Shown here one piece after another: positions 25,958 through 35,071 of a DNA stretch of 64,000 nucleotides (positions are counted from its first letter, which is position 1; each line of letters opens with the position of its first letter). Origin of the DNA: Cohnella hashimotonis (lineage in GTDB: Bacteria; Bacillota; Bacilli; Paenibacillales; Paenibacillaceae). Made by a program: the position numbers and the translations under genes. The notes beneath the pieces are model-generated. The model saw only the letters and a program-made list of their open reading frames with translations, made no database searches and was not told where the DNA came from. The stretch lies in assembly GCF_030014955.1 (NCBI RefSeq), contig NZ_JAGRPV010000001.1, forward strand, positions 2,852,001 through 2,916,000, read 5' to 3'.

Positions 25958-27490
25958 ATGAGGGTGCGGATATCCGGCTTGAAGCGCGGCATGGACGAGG
26001 CAAGGGACGTCGGTATCGTTGAATCAGGCACGGACAAAGCCAGCTCAAAAAGCCAAATGGCGCTCGGGACGGTGTGGATTGACGGAAAAGGCGCGGTCGG
26101 GGAGATGCTTGCGGCTGCGGGACTGAAGCGTCTTGCGGTTGACAGTCGTCCGGGTCCTTCGGATGTGATCGTGAGGCTGTCGGCCGGCGGGGCGGATCCT
26201 GCGCGTACCGACGCAGTCGCTGCGACAGGACATGCCGGGGCCTGGACCTGGAACGAGGCGGCGGGCGCAGTCGGTTCGCTCGAGCCAGCAGAGCTCGACC
26301 GGCGGCTCGCCCGCGAGGGCTTGACCGCGACAATTCGAAGCGGCGCCGCGGCAGCCGGGCGCACAGGCTGGCGACGGAGCGAGGGGGCGACAGGCGTGCT
26401 CCGCGTCCCGGCGCAAACGTACGTCGTCACCGTCTTCGGCCTGTCGGCGCCGATCGTTCGCCCGGAGCCCGGCGCGCATGCGTCCGGGCGCGAGCTGGCC
26501 CGCAGGCTGGGCAGAGCCTCCGCGCGCGCCATCTATTCGCTCGGGCTCGAGCTGGGTACCGTCACCTGGCAGGTTGACGGTTCGGGCCGCCGCGGAACCA
26601 TCGTCGGCTTGGACGCGGCCATCGGGGAACCCGACGAAGCAGGTGCGCTTAGGCTGACAGAGGCCGCTGCCGAATTCGCCGCGCAGTGGTCGGAGGAGGC
26701 TGCGGGAAGCCGGCCGGAAGCGCTCCTCGGCGCGGATCCGGAGTTTGTCATGCTCACGGAAGCGGGCCGGATCGTGCCTGCGTCGCGGTATTTCGGTCCG
26801 GGCGAGCGGACCGGGAGCGACTCGGTCGTCTTGCGGGGCGTGCAGCGCTGGCCGCTCGCGGAGCTTCGGCCGCGGCCGGCGCGGGACCCCGCCGTGCTGA
26901 CGCAGCGCATCCGGCGCCTGCTGCTGGACGCGTCCGCGCGGACGGCCGGCGCAAAGCTGCGGTGGCGCGCGGGCGCCGCGCCGGTCAAGGGCTTGCCGCT
27001 GGGCGGGCACCTGCACTTCAGCGGTCTTGCCCTTACGGCCGAGCGGCTGCGGGCGCTCGACAACGCGCTTGCGCTGCCGCTGCGGCTGCTCGAGCCGGAC
27101 GGCGCCGGGCGCCGTCGGCCGCGCTACGGCGCGCTCGGCGACTTCAGGACGAAGTCGCACGGCGGCTTCGAATACCGGACGCCGCCGAGCTGGCTCGTGT
27201 CGCCGCGGCTAACGCTCGGTGTCCTGTCGCTTGCGAAGCTCGCGGCAGAGCATGCGCGCGAGCTGTCCGGCAGCCGCCCGCTCGACGACGACGCGCTGCG
27301 CGACGCCTACTACGATGGAAACCTGGCGCCGCTGCGGCGTGCGGCCGCAGCCGTGCGCGTCGCGCTCGAATCGCTGCCGGCTTATGCGAGATACGGCGAG
27401 GCTGTCGGATTTCTGTTCGATGCCATCGAAGCGGGCAAGGTTTGGGACGAAAGCGTGGATATTCGGCGCGGTTGGCGGATTCCGGAATGA
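25958..27490 (+). CDS. Putative amidoligase (COOH-NH2 ligase type 2) protein
   Basis: 510 residues with very high GC and long Ala/Arg/Gly-rich stretches. The C-terminal half (about 265-500) matches the phage phiEco32-like carboxylate-amine ligase type: LLGADPEFVML near 268, ELRPRPARDP, GGHLHFSG near 350 and the SHGGFEYRTPPSWLVSP segment near 400. These are glutamine-synthetase-like ligases that make amide bonds using ATP. The N-terminal 250 residues resemble a worn ATP-grasp-like region (DVIVRL, then ARAIYSLGLELGTVTW). The true start is uncertain: the ATG at 25958 has a crowded G-run, and ATG at 26056 is another choice. No signal peptide. It sits between cotE and mutS, which suggests a sporulation or coat role (inference). 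Confidence 0.75.
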   Translation: MRVRISGLKRGMDEARDVGIVESGTDKASSKSQMALGTVWIDGKGAVGEMLAAAGLKRLAVDSRPGPSDVIVRLSAGGADPARTDAVAATGHAGAWTWNEAAGAVGSLEPAELDRRLAREGLTATIRSGAAAAGRTGWRRSEGATGVLRVPAQTYVVTVFGLSAPIVRPEPGAHASGRELARRLGRASARAIYSLGLELGTVTWQVDGSGRRGTIVGLDAAIGEPDEAGALRLTEAAAEFAAQWSEEAAGSRPEALLGADPEFVMLTEAGRIVPASRYFGPGERTGSDSVVLRGVQRWPLAELRPRPARDPAVLTQRIRRLLLDASARTAGAKLRWRAGAAPVKGLPLGGHLHFSGLALTAERLRALDNALALPLRLLEPDGAGRRRPRYGALGDFRTKSHGGFEYRTPPSWLVSPRLTLGVLSLAKLAAEHARELSGSRPLDDDALRDAYYDGNLAPLRRAAAAVRVALESLPAYARYGEAVGFLFDAIEAGKVWDESVDIRRGWRIPE

Positions 27491-27515
27491 TGGAACGAGG
27501 GAATGACGGAAGTTG

Positions 27516-27591
27516 GCGCAAAATTGCAGGATTTTGATCCCGAACTTACGCGTTTTCGCTAATTCGGGGAAGATAACATGCACTTTTGCGC
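27516..27591. repeat. 76-bp nested palindromic element (REP/MITE-like)
   Basis: The element is bounded by GCGCAAAA (27516-27523) and TTTTGCGC (27584-27591). Inside, both arms have 15 partly complementary bases (sharing TGCA), then CCCGAA/TTCGGG (27539-27544 and 27563-27568), then TTA/TAA and GCG/CGC around a TTTT loop (27553-27556). The whole piece can fold into one long imperfect hairpin with two single-base bulges. There is no ORF that fits a transposase, and only one copy is seen in this window. Confidence 0.75.
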
Positions 27592-27638
27592 GATAGCGAG
27601 GGTTCTGGGTCGTAAACGGCAAGCGGCAGCCGGCAGGC

Positions 27639-27783
27639 GGTAGATGGCAGCCGGCAGGCGGTAGATGGTAGAGGGCAGCCGGCAGGCGGTAGATGGTAGA
27701 GGGCAGGCGGTAGATGGTAGAGGGCAGGCGGTAGATGGTAGAGGGCAGGCGGTAGATGGTTGAGGGCAAGAAGTGGTAGATGG
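27639..27783. repeat. 21-bp imperfect minisatellite
   Basis: About seven copies of GTAGATGG, at 27640, 27661, 27689, 27710, 27731, 27752 and 27776, are embedded in a 21-bp unit (GGTAGATGGTAGAGG then GCAGGC); the 28- and 24-base intervals carry small insertions. Flanking G/C-rich GGCAAGCGGCAGC segments (27618-27645 and 27787-27823) look like decayed relatives. The 21-bp period keeps frames open on both strands (a LPSTIYR-type repeat on the minus strand), which is not a gene. Confidence 0.9.
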
Positions 27784-27967
27784 TAAACGGCAAGCGGCAG
27801 CCAGCAGGCGGCAAGCGGCAAGCGGCCGACGAAGAGGCGCTGCCGCTTTTTTGATGCGCGCTAGGCCGCATGACCTACTTTCTTCCAGTTTCTGCGCCGA
27901 CCACGACGAACCTCGTAAAGCTTGGTATAATAGATCGATGAGTTCAGAGCGACAATTGGAGGATTCT

Positions 27968-30706
27968 ATGGCCGGTTATACCCCGATGATGCAGCAGTAT
28001 TTGTCCGTGAAGGAAGAAGCGAAGGACGCGCTCTTATTCTTCCGACTGGGCGATTTCTATGAAATGTTTTTCGAAGACGCGCTAACGGCGTCCCGGGAGC
28101 TTGAGATTACGCTGACCGGCAGGGGAGCGGGACAGGAAGAGCGCATTCCGATGTGCGGCGTCCCCCATCACTCGGCGGAAGGTTACATAGCGAAACTGGT
28201 GGACAAGGGCTACAAGGTCGCGATCTGCGAGCAAGTCGAAGATCCGAAGGCGACCAAAGGCGTCGTGAAGCGCGAGATCGTGCGGATCGTCACGCCCGGC
28301 ACGGTGATGGAGACGAAGTCGCTGGCGGGCGGTGCGAACAACTTTATCGTCGGCGCCGCCGAGCTGGACGGCCGGTTTGGCCTTGCGGCCTGCGATCTGA
28401 CGACCGGCGAGATGTACGTGACATCGTTCGCGGCGTCGGCGGAGTCGGTTAAAAACGAGCTGAACGTATACCGTCCGGCCGAAGCCGTCGGCGATGAGCG
28501 GGCGCTGGCTATTCTGGAGGAGGCGTCCCTGGCGTCGGGCAGAGCCTTGGTTACGACGGTCAGGGCGCAGACGCAGGACCCGGGCGAGCGGCTCGCCGTA
28601 CAGTTTCCTGAAGAGCGATGGGACAGACACGAGCAGGTGCGACAGCTCGCCGTCGCCCGCCTTGCGGAATATCTCGGCGATACGCAGAAGCGGTCGCTTG
28701 CCCACGTGCGAGCGGTCAAGAGCTACGACCCGCAGCAATTCATGGCGCTCGACGCCTTCACGCGGCGCAACCTCGAGCTGACAGAGACCGTGCGCGACCG
28801 CGCCCGCAAGGGCTCGCTGCTGTGGCTCCTCGACCGCACGCGCACGGCGATGGGCGCGCGCCAGCTGAAGCGCTGGATCGACCAGCCGCTGCTCGACCGG
28901 GCGTCGGCGGACGAGCGGCTCGACGCGGTCGAGGCGCTGCACGGCAACTGGATGCTGCGGGAGGATCTGCGCGCCGCGCTGTCGGAGATTTACGACCTGG
29001 AACGGCTGGTCGGGCGGATCGCCTATGGCACGGCCAACGCGCGAGATCTTAACGCGCTCGGTGCGTCGCTATCGCGCATCCCGGCGCTCAAGGACATTTG
29101 CGCGGAGCTCGGCTCGGGGCCGCTCGCCGTCCTGTCGCAGTCGCTCGACGCCTGCGAGGATCTGGCGCTGGCGATCGCGGACGCGATCGCCTCCGAGCCG
29201 CCGGTGTCGGTTCGCGAAGGCGGATTGATCCGGCCGGGCTTCCACGAGCGGCTGGACGAGCTGCGCGAAGCGAGCAAGAACGGCAAGACCTGGATCGCCG
29301 AGCTCGAGCGGCGGGAGCGCGAGGCGACGGGCATCAAGTCGCTGAAGATCGGGTTCAACAAGGTGTTCGGTTATTATCTCGAAGTGACGCGGGCCAATCT
29401 GGGCACGCTGCCCGAGGGCCGGTACGAGCGCAAGCAGACGCTCGCCAACGCCGAGCGCTACGTGACGCCGGAGCTGAAGGAGAAGGAGGCGCTCATCCTC
29501 GAGGCCGAGGACCGCATGATCGATCTGGAGTACGAGCTGTTCGCCGCCCTCCGTGACGAGATCGCCCTTCATATTCCGCGCCTGCAGCGTCTGGCCGAGC
29601 GGGTGTCGAGCCTTGACGCGCTGCAGTCGCTGGCGGAGGTCAGCGCGGAGCGGCGATATGTCAGGCCGACGTGGAGCGACGGCTACGACCTGAACGTAAC
29701 CGGCGGCCGGCATCCCGTCGTGGAAGCCGTGACCGAAGGGAGCGCCTATATCTCGAACGACGCCTCGCTGACGCGCGAAGGCGGTCCGATCCTTCTCATC
29801 ACGGGTCCCAACATGGCGGGCAAGAGCACGTATATGAGGCAGGTCGCGATGATCTGCATCATGGCCCAGATCGGCTGCTTCGTGCCCGCAACCCGGGCCG
29901 AGCTGCCGATGGTCGACCGCATTTTCACGCGGATCGGCGCGGCCGACGACCTCGTGGGCGGACAGAGCACGTTCATGGTCGAAATGAAGGACATCCAGAT
30001 CATGACGGAGCAGGCGACGGCGCGGAGCCTGGTCATCATCGACGAGCTCGGCCGCGGCACATCGACGGACGAGGGCATGGCGATCGCCCAGTCCGTCATC
30101 GAATACGTGCACGACCGGATCGGCTGCAAGGCGCTCGTCTCCACGCATTACCACGAGCTGGCCCATCTGGAGGAGACGCTCGGGGGGCTGCGCAACGGCT
30201 GCATGGCCGTCAAGGAGAGCTCGGACGGCGTCACCTTCCTCCGCAAGCTCGTAGCCGGCGCGGCGGATTCAAGCTACGGGATCTACTGCGCGCAGCTCGC
30301 CGGCCTGCCGGATTCGATCGTGTCGAGAGCTTACGGTCTGCTTGAAGCCGCAGGGACGGGGCCGATCAGGACAGCCGGCGAGCGTGGCGGCGCCGAAGCT
30401 TCGCCGAGCCCGGGCCGGACTCCGGCGTACGAAGGGGCAGTCCCGGCACCGTCACTGGAAGCCGCGCAGCCGATCGTTGCCGAGCGCGAGCCGTCCGCAG
30501 CAAGGCCGGCGGGCGGCGTGCAGCAGCTGTCGATGTTCGAGGAAGCCGCGGCTGCCGCCGAGGGAAAGGCCGCGAAGACGCGGACGCCCGAAGCGGACAA
30601 GCTGCTCGACAAGATGCGCAAGCTCGATGTCATGCGCATGACGCCGTTGCAGGCATTGGAATGGCTGAACGACGCGCGCAATCAATTGATCGGAAAAGGG
30701 GACTGA
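27968..30706 (+). CDS. mutS: DNA mismatch repair protein MutS
   Basis: 912 residues, somewhat longer than Bacillus MutS. The N-terminal mismatch-recognition domain starts MAGYTPMMQQYL and includes FFRLGDFYEMFFEDA. The ATPase domain has Walker A GPNMAGKSTY and Walker B DELGRGTST. A Pro/Ala/Glu-rich C-terminal linker contains QQLSMFE, a good match to a sliding-clamp-binding motif. The ATG at 27968 follows GGAGG and begins as relatives do. A perfect -10 TATAAT lies at 27926-27931 but no good -35 was found. Mismatch recognition partner of MutL downstream. Confidence 0.97.
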   Translation: MAGYTPMMQQYLSVKEEAKDALLFFRLGDFYEMFFEDALTASRELEITLTGRGAGQEERIPMCGVPHHSAEGYIAKLVDKGYKVAICEQVEDPKATKGVVKREIVRIVTPGTVMETKSLAGGANNFIVGAAELDGRFGLAACDLTTGEMYVTSFAASAESVKNELNVYRPAEAVGDERALAILEEASLASGRALVTTVRAQTQDPGERLAVQFPEERWDRHEQVRQLAVARLAEYLGDTQKRSLAHVRAVKSYDPQQFMALDAFTRRNLELTETVRDRARKGSLLWLLDRTRTAMGARQLKRWIDQPLLDRASADERLDAVEALHGNWMLREDLRAALSEIYDLERLVGRIAYGTANARDLNALGASLSRIPALKDICAELGSGPLAVLSQSLDACEDLALAIADAIASEPPVSVREGGLIRPGFHERLDELREASKNGKTWIAELERREREATGIKSLKIGFNKVFGYYLEVTRANLGTLPEGRYERKQTLANAERYVTPELKEKEALILEAEDRMIDLEYELFAALRDEIALHIPRLQRLAERVSSLDALQSLAEVSAERRYVRPTWSDGYDLNVTGGRHPVVEAVTEGSAYISNDASLTREGGPILLITGPNMAGKSTYMRQVAMICIMAQIGCFVPATRAELPMVDRIFTRIGAADDLVGGQSTFMVEMKDIQIMTEQATARSLVIIDELGRGTSTDEGMAIAQSVIEYVHDRIGCKALVSTHYHELAHLEETLGGLRNGCMAVKESSDGVTFLRKLVAGAADSSYGIYCAQLAGLPDSIVSRAYGLLEAAGTGPIRTAGERGGAEASPSPGRTPAYEGAVPAPSLEAAQPIVAEREPSAARPAGGVQQLSMFEEAAAAAEGKAAKTRTPEADKLLDKMRKLDVMRMTPLQALEWLNDARNQLIGKGD

Positions 30707-30708
30707 AT

Positions 30709-32145
30709 TTGAAAGGACAACGAAGAACGGCAAGCTTGCTGCTCAAGGCAACGCTGTGTTTGGCCCTGTCGGTCCTATGGCTGCCTGTCGGCGCCGGAGC
30801 CGCTACCAAGGACCAAGTCAACGAAGTGCGACAGCTGCTGGAAGAATACCATATCAGCAAGCCGACGGACGACAAGCTGGGCGAGTCCGGCATCGATGCG
30901 ATGATCGACGCGCTCGGCGATCCGTATACGCAGTACTTTTCGCCGGAGGAGCTGCAAAGCTTCTCGAACGCAATCAATCAATCGTTCGTCGGGATCGGCA
31001 TCGTCATGTCGCAGGACGACGGCATCGTTTATCTGGAGGACGTCGTTCCGGACAGTCCGGCTTATAAAGCCGGGCTGATGCCGGGCGACGCGCTCGTCTC
31101 GATCGACGGCGTGCTGACCGCGGGCAAGACGATCGACGCCATTCAGATCATGGCTGCAGGCACGGAAGGTACGTTCGTCAACATCGGCGTCAAGCGGGGC
31201 CTGGTCAAGCTGCAATTCCTGGTGACCAGGTCCGCGGTGCAGCTGCCTGTCGCAACATCCCGGCTGATGGGCAGCGGCGTCGGCTACCTGCGCCTCGATT
31301 CCTTTTCGGCGGATGCGGGCGCCAAGTTCAAGACGCAGCTGCAGTCGCTCGAAGGCAAAGGAATGTCGTCTCTTGTCGTCGATCTGCGAGGCAACGGCGG
31401 CGGCTATGTGGATCAAGCCCAACAGATCGCGGCTTTGTTCGTCAAGGACGGCATCCTGGCGCACGTAGCGGACCGCGACGGCAAGGATACGCCGATCGAG
31501 CTGCACGGCGTGAGCCGCAGCTATCCCGTTTATATTCTCGTCGACGGCGGCAGCGCGAGCGCGACCGAGCTCTTGTCCGGCGCCCTTCAGGAGTACGGCA
31601 TCGCGAAACTGGTCGGTACGAAGACGTACGGCAAAGGCGTCATCCAGCAGCTCATTCCCGTCGAGTCGGGCGGCACGCTTAAGGTGACCGTGCAAGAGTA
31701 CAAGACGCCGGGAGGCAAAAAGGTGGACAAGGTCGGACTGACGCCTGACGTCACCGTGGCGGGCGGCCTTCAGCAGCTCCTTACGGCTTACCGGCTTGCT
31801 GGTGGCGGCGACGTCCGTCTTACCGTAGGCAGAGGCGCGCTCGTCGTCAACGGCATCCGGTCGGCCGATGCCGGCTCCGTCGTCAAGAAAAACGGCGTCT
31901 GGTACGTCAGCTCGAGGCTCGGGGCCGTCGCCTCCGAAGCCAAGCTGAGCTACGATCCCCAGGCCAAGCAGATCGTGTTCGCAAAGGGCGAAGCGACGTA
32001 CCGGCTGGGTGCCTCGGACAGCCATGTCATCGTCAAAAACGGCGTCAGTTATATCGACGTCCGCCTGCTGTCCAAATGGTTCTCCAACCTGACCTGGGCA
32101 GCCGTTGGCGACGGCACGGTCACGCTGTACGATTCGGCGGCTTGA
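30709..32145 (+). CDS. S41 family C-terminal processing protease with PDZ domain
   Basis: 478 residues. An N-terminal signal peptide or anchor (about 10-32) sends it out of the cell. A PDZ domain (about 85-170) and the tail-specific protease domain follow, with the catalytic Ser/Lys pair in GGSASATELLSG and KTYGKG. The C-terminal 130 residues resemble the stalk/copper amine oxidase-like N-terminal domain found in many Paenibacillus exported proteins (VVNGIRS, WYVSSRL, YIDVRLLSKWF). The TTG at 30709 lies 3 bases after the mutS stop with AAAAGGGGA upstream. The gene sits between mutS and mutL, so it is probably co-transcribed with them although its role is outside the cell. Confidence 0.92.
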   Translation: MKGQRRTASLLLKATLCLALSVLWLPVGAGAATKDQVNEVRQLLEEYHISKPTDDKLGESGIDAMIDALGDPYTQYFSPEELQSFSNAINQSFVGIGIVMSQDDGIVYLEDVVPDSPAYKAGLMPGDALVSIDGVLTAGKTIDAIQIMAAGTEGTFVNIGVKRGLVKLQFLVTRSAVQLPVATSRLMGSGVGYLRLDSFSADAGAKFKTQLQSLEGKGMSSLVVDLRGNGGGYVDQAQQIAALFVKDGILAHVADRDGKDTPIELHGVSRSYPVYILVDGGSASATELLSGALQEYGIAKLVGTKTYGKGVIQQLIPVESGGTLKVTVQEYKTPGGKKVDKVGLTPDVTVAGGLQQLLTAYRLAGGGDVRLTVGRGALVVNGIRSADAGSVVKKNGVWYVSSRLGAVASEAKLSYDPQAKQIVFAKGEATYRLGASDSHVIVKNGVSYIDVRLLSKWFSNLTWAAVGDGTVTLYDSAA

Positions 32146-32180
32146 CGAACGCAGCCTAACGTTAGGAAGGAGGGACCGTT

Positions 32181-34292
32181 TTGGGGATCATCATCCAGCT
32201 GGACGAGCATTTATCCAACCAGATCGCGGCCGGAGAGGTGGTCGAGCGTCCGGCTTCCGTGCTGAAGGAGCTTATCGAGAACGCGGTCGACGCCGGCGCT
32301 AGACATGTCGACATTACTGCGGAGGAAGGCGGCTTGTCCCTGATCCGGGTCGTGGACGACGGAGCGGGCATCCAGCCGGACGACCTGCTCGTTGCCTTCC
32401 AGCGGCATGCGACGAGCAAGATCGCAAGCGGACGCGACTTGTTTCAGATCTCGACGCTGGGCTTCCGGGGCGAGGCGCTGCCGAGTATCGCATCCGTCGC
32501 CAAAGTCCGCTGCCTGAGCGCCTCCGAGTCCGGTGGCCTCGGCCGGCTGCTCGAGATCGAAGGCGGCACGGTCAAGCGACATGAGGACGCGGCCTCGCCG
32601 AGAGGCACGGATATGTCCGTTAGCGAGCTCTTTTACAATACGCCGGCACGGCTCAAATACATGCGCACGATTCAGACGGAGCTGTCGCATTTGTCCGACG
32701 TCGTATACAGGCAGGCGCTGGCGCGTCCGGATGTTGCGTTTACGTTTTCGCACAACGGCTCCGTACTGTTGCGGACGCCGGGAAACGGCGATCTGAGACA
32801 GGTCGTCGCGGCGATTTACGGTTCGGGACCGGCCAAGGCGATGCTGGAGGTGCAGGCGGACGGTCCGGATTTCTCGCTGTCCGGGCTGACCGCGATGCCG
32901 ATCGAGACGCGCGCAAGCCGCAGCGCGGTGACGGTCATCGTCAACGGAAGGTTCGTACGCAGTCCGGCCGTCGTCCAGCCGCTGCTTCAGGCGTATCATA
33001 CGCTGCTGCCGATCAATCGTTATCCGTTGTCCGTGCTGCATCTGCGGATGCATCCTTCGCTGTTGGACGTGAACGTTCATCCCGCAAAGCTCGAGGTTCG
33101 GTTCAGCAAAGAAACCGAGCTGCGCGCGTTCGTGGAGGCCGCCGTTAAGGAGGCGCTCCAATCGTATGCCTATATCCCTTCGGGGACGGCCGTTCGCAAG
33201 CCAAAGCCGGAGACGTGGCAGCAGGAGCAGATCCGGTTCCAGCTTCCGCCGGTCGACGCGGAATCGGTATCAACTTCGGAGTCGGAAACCGTAAGCAAGC
33301 CGGACGATCGGCAGCCTGAAGGCGACCAAGCAACGGCGGAGCGTCCGGAGCCCGACTCCAACGGAGAGGTTGTTGCGGCTGAACCCACAGCGCCCCCGGC
33401 GCGTTCTTGGGACCGCCGGTCCGTCGGATCTTCGGCTTCGCCCAAGGACAAAGATTCAATTATGCCGGCTTACGGGGAAAGAAAACGGGATAACGCTCCA
33501 GACCAATCGTCTTACGCCGCTTCTTCCGTCGTTCAGTCGCCTGGCGTCCGCCAGGAATCGGTTCGCGAGACGCGTCCGTCCGGCGACGGCTATACAGCGC
33601 ATGCGCGCGATCCGTGGAGCGATAGAGGAAGGGGGAAGGAGCCGGGCAAGCTTTCCGACCAGGTGTGGCGTGCGGCGTTCGGAGCCCCGTCCGCGGAGAC
33701 CAAGCCCGAATTTCCCGAGCTCTATTGGATCGGACAGCTACACGGCACGTACATCGTCGCCCAAAACGACAGCGGCTTGTACCTGATCGATCAGCATGCC
33801 GCGCATGAGCGCATCCATTACGAGATCTACTACGAGAAATTCGGCGATCCTGCGGCCGCAAGCCAGGAGCTGCTGCTCCCCGTCACACTGTCCTTCGCGC
33901 CGGACGAATACGCGGCCATTCGCGGCAAGCTCCCCTGGTTCGAGCTCGCTGGCGTATATTTGGAAGACTTCGGAGGCAATACCTTTATCGTACGGGCCGT
34001 ACCGCACTGGCTCCCCGAGGGGGACGAGTCGGACATTGTACGGGAGATGGCGGAGTGGATTCTGAAGGAGCGCGGCATCGACCTTCACAAGATTCGCGAG
34101 AAGGCGGCGATTCTGTGCTCCTGCAAAGCTTCCATCAAGGCGAATCAAGCGCTGTCGCGCGAGGCCGGCGAGACGCTGCTTCGCAGGCTGGCCGCCTGCA
34201 AGCAGCCTTATACCTGCCCGCATGGACGGCCCATCGTCGTCAGCTTCACGACGTACGAGCTCGAGAAAATGTTCAAGCGGGTGATGTCTTGA
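32181..34292 (+). CDS. mutL: DNA mismatch repair protein MutL
   Basis: 703 residues. The N-terminal GHKL ATPase carries IAAGEVVERPASVLKELIENAVDAGA and GFRGEALPSI. A Glu/Pro/Ser-rich linker follows. The C-terminal domain has the endonuclease motif DQHA-AH-E-RIHY-E (near 535), CSCKASIKAN and CPHGRP (near 680), so this is an active nicking MutL of the MutH-free type. TTG start at 32181 with AGGAAGGAGGGA. A 12-bp palindrome CCTAACGTTAGG (32155-32166) lies just before that ribosome site. Stop overlaps the next gene. Confidence 0.97.
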   Translation: MGIIIQLDEHLSNQIAAGEVVERPASVLKELIENAVDAGARHVDITAEEGGLSLIRVVDDGAGIQPDDLLVAFQRHATSKIASGRDLFQISTLGFRGEALPSIASVAKVRCLSASESGGLGRLLEIEGGTVKRHEDAASPRGTDMSVSELFYNTPARLKYMRTIQTELSHLSDVVYRQALARPDVAFTFSHNGSVLLRTPGNGDLRQVVAAIYGSGPAKAMLEVQADGPDFSLSGLTAMPIETRASRSAVTVIVNGRFVRSPAVVQPLLQAYHTLLPINRYPLSVLHLRMHPSLLDVNVHPAKLEVRFSKETELRAFVEAAVKEALQSYAYIPSGTAVRKPKPETWQQEQIRFQLPPVDAESVSTSESETVSKPDDRQPEGDQATAERPEPDSNGEVVAAEPTAPPARSWDRRSVGSSASPKDKDSIMPAYGERKRDNAPDQSSYAASSVVQSPGVRQESVRETRPSGDGYTAHARDPWSDRGRGKEPGKLSDQVWRAAFGAPSAETKPEFPELYWIGQLHGTYIVAQNDSGLYLIDQHAAHERIHYEIYYEKFGDPAAASQELLLPVTLSFAPDEYAAIRGKLPWFELAGVYLEDFGGNTFIVRAVPHWLPEGDESDIVREMAEWILKERGIDLHKIREKAAILCSCKASIKANQALSREAGETLLRRLAACKQPYTCPHGRPIVVSFTTYELEKMFKRVMS

Positions 34293-35071
34293 TCGTCACG
34301 ACCGCGGAAAAGCCGGACGCTGCGCTGGTCGTCTACGCCCGCCGACTGGCGGACGAACTCGGCTGCCGATTCGCCGAGCGCCGCCGCGAGACGCTCGCAG
34401 GCCTCGCCCGGAAATTTCCGGAAGCTGCGCACGGCATCCTTATCGCGGGGCCTCAAGGGTTGAGATACGCCGCGGATGGCGCGGAGCCGCTTTTTTACCA
34501 TCCGAGCATGGCGCTCATCAGAGTCAAGCGCCTGCTCGAGGGGGGCCACGATGCGCTTGTCGACGCGACAGGCGTGCGGACCGGCGATGCTATCGTCGAT
34601 TGCACCGCCGGCCTGGGCGCCGACGCGCTGGTCCTGTCTTACGCAGCGGGCGCCGCCGGCAGCGTGACGGCCGTCGAAGCGTCGCGGATCCTGTATGTAA
34701 TCGTAAGAGAAGGCTTGCGGGCTTACGCCAGCGGCTTGAGCGAGCTCGACGAAGCGATGCGCAGAGTAAAAATGGAGTACGGCGAGCATTTGCGAGCGCT
34801 GCGAGCAATGCCCGATCGCAGCGCGGATATCGTGTACTTCGATCCGATGTTCGCGAAGCCCGTCCCGGGTTCGGCCTCCTTAAGGCCGCTTCGGGCCCAT
34901 GCGGAGGACCGGTCTCTCGCCGTCGAGGCGATCGGGGAGGCGCGGCGGGTGGCCCGCCGCATCGTCGTGCTGAAGGACCACAAGACGAGCGGCGAATTCG
35001 AACGGCACGGGTTCCGGCGCGTACGGACTTCCTATTCGGCCGTGGATTATGGAGTGATCGAGATTCAATGA
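34289..35071 (+). CDS. RsmJ-like class I SAM-dependent methyltransferase
   Basis: About 260 residues. The SAM-binding glycine loop VDCTAGLGADALV is near residue 103, and IVYFDPMFAKPV (DPMF, like RsmJ) near residue 185. RsmJ methylates a 16S rRNA guanine (G1516 in E. coli); this protein is distantly similar, so a rRNA target is a guess. TTG start at 34289 overlaps the mutL stop by four bases, and its own stop overlaps the miaA ATG by four bases, so translation is coupled along mutL-methylase-miaA. Confidence 0.8.
   Translation: MIVTTAEKPDAALVVYARRLADELGCRFAERRRETLAGLARKFPEAAHGILIAGPQGLRYAADGAEPLFYHPSMALIRVKRLLEGGHDALVDATGVRTGDAIVDCTAGLGADALVLSYAAGAAGSVTAVEASRILYVIVREGLRAYASGLSELDEAMRRVKMEYGEHLRALRAMPDRSADIVYFDPMFAKPVPGSASLRPLRAHAEDRSLAVEAIGEARRVARRIVVLKDHKTSGEFERHGFRRVRTSYSAVDYGVIEIQ

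Noticed and set aside
25737..25961. A 74-codon frame between cotE and the amidoligase gene
   Set aside because: Low-complexity Gly/Arg-rich product, no ribosome site and no known relatives; a true small gene cannot be excluded.
27209..27871. Minus-strand frame with repeated LPSTIYR-like residues
   Set aside because: Caused by the 21-bp minisatellite, which keeps frames open.
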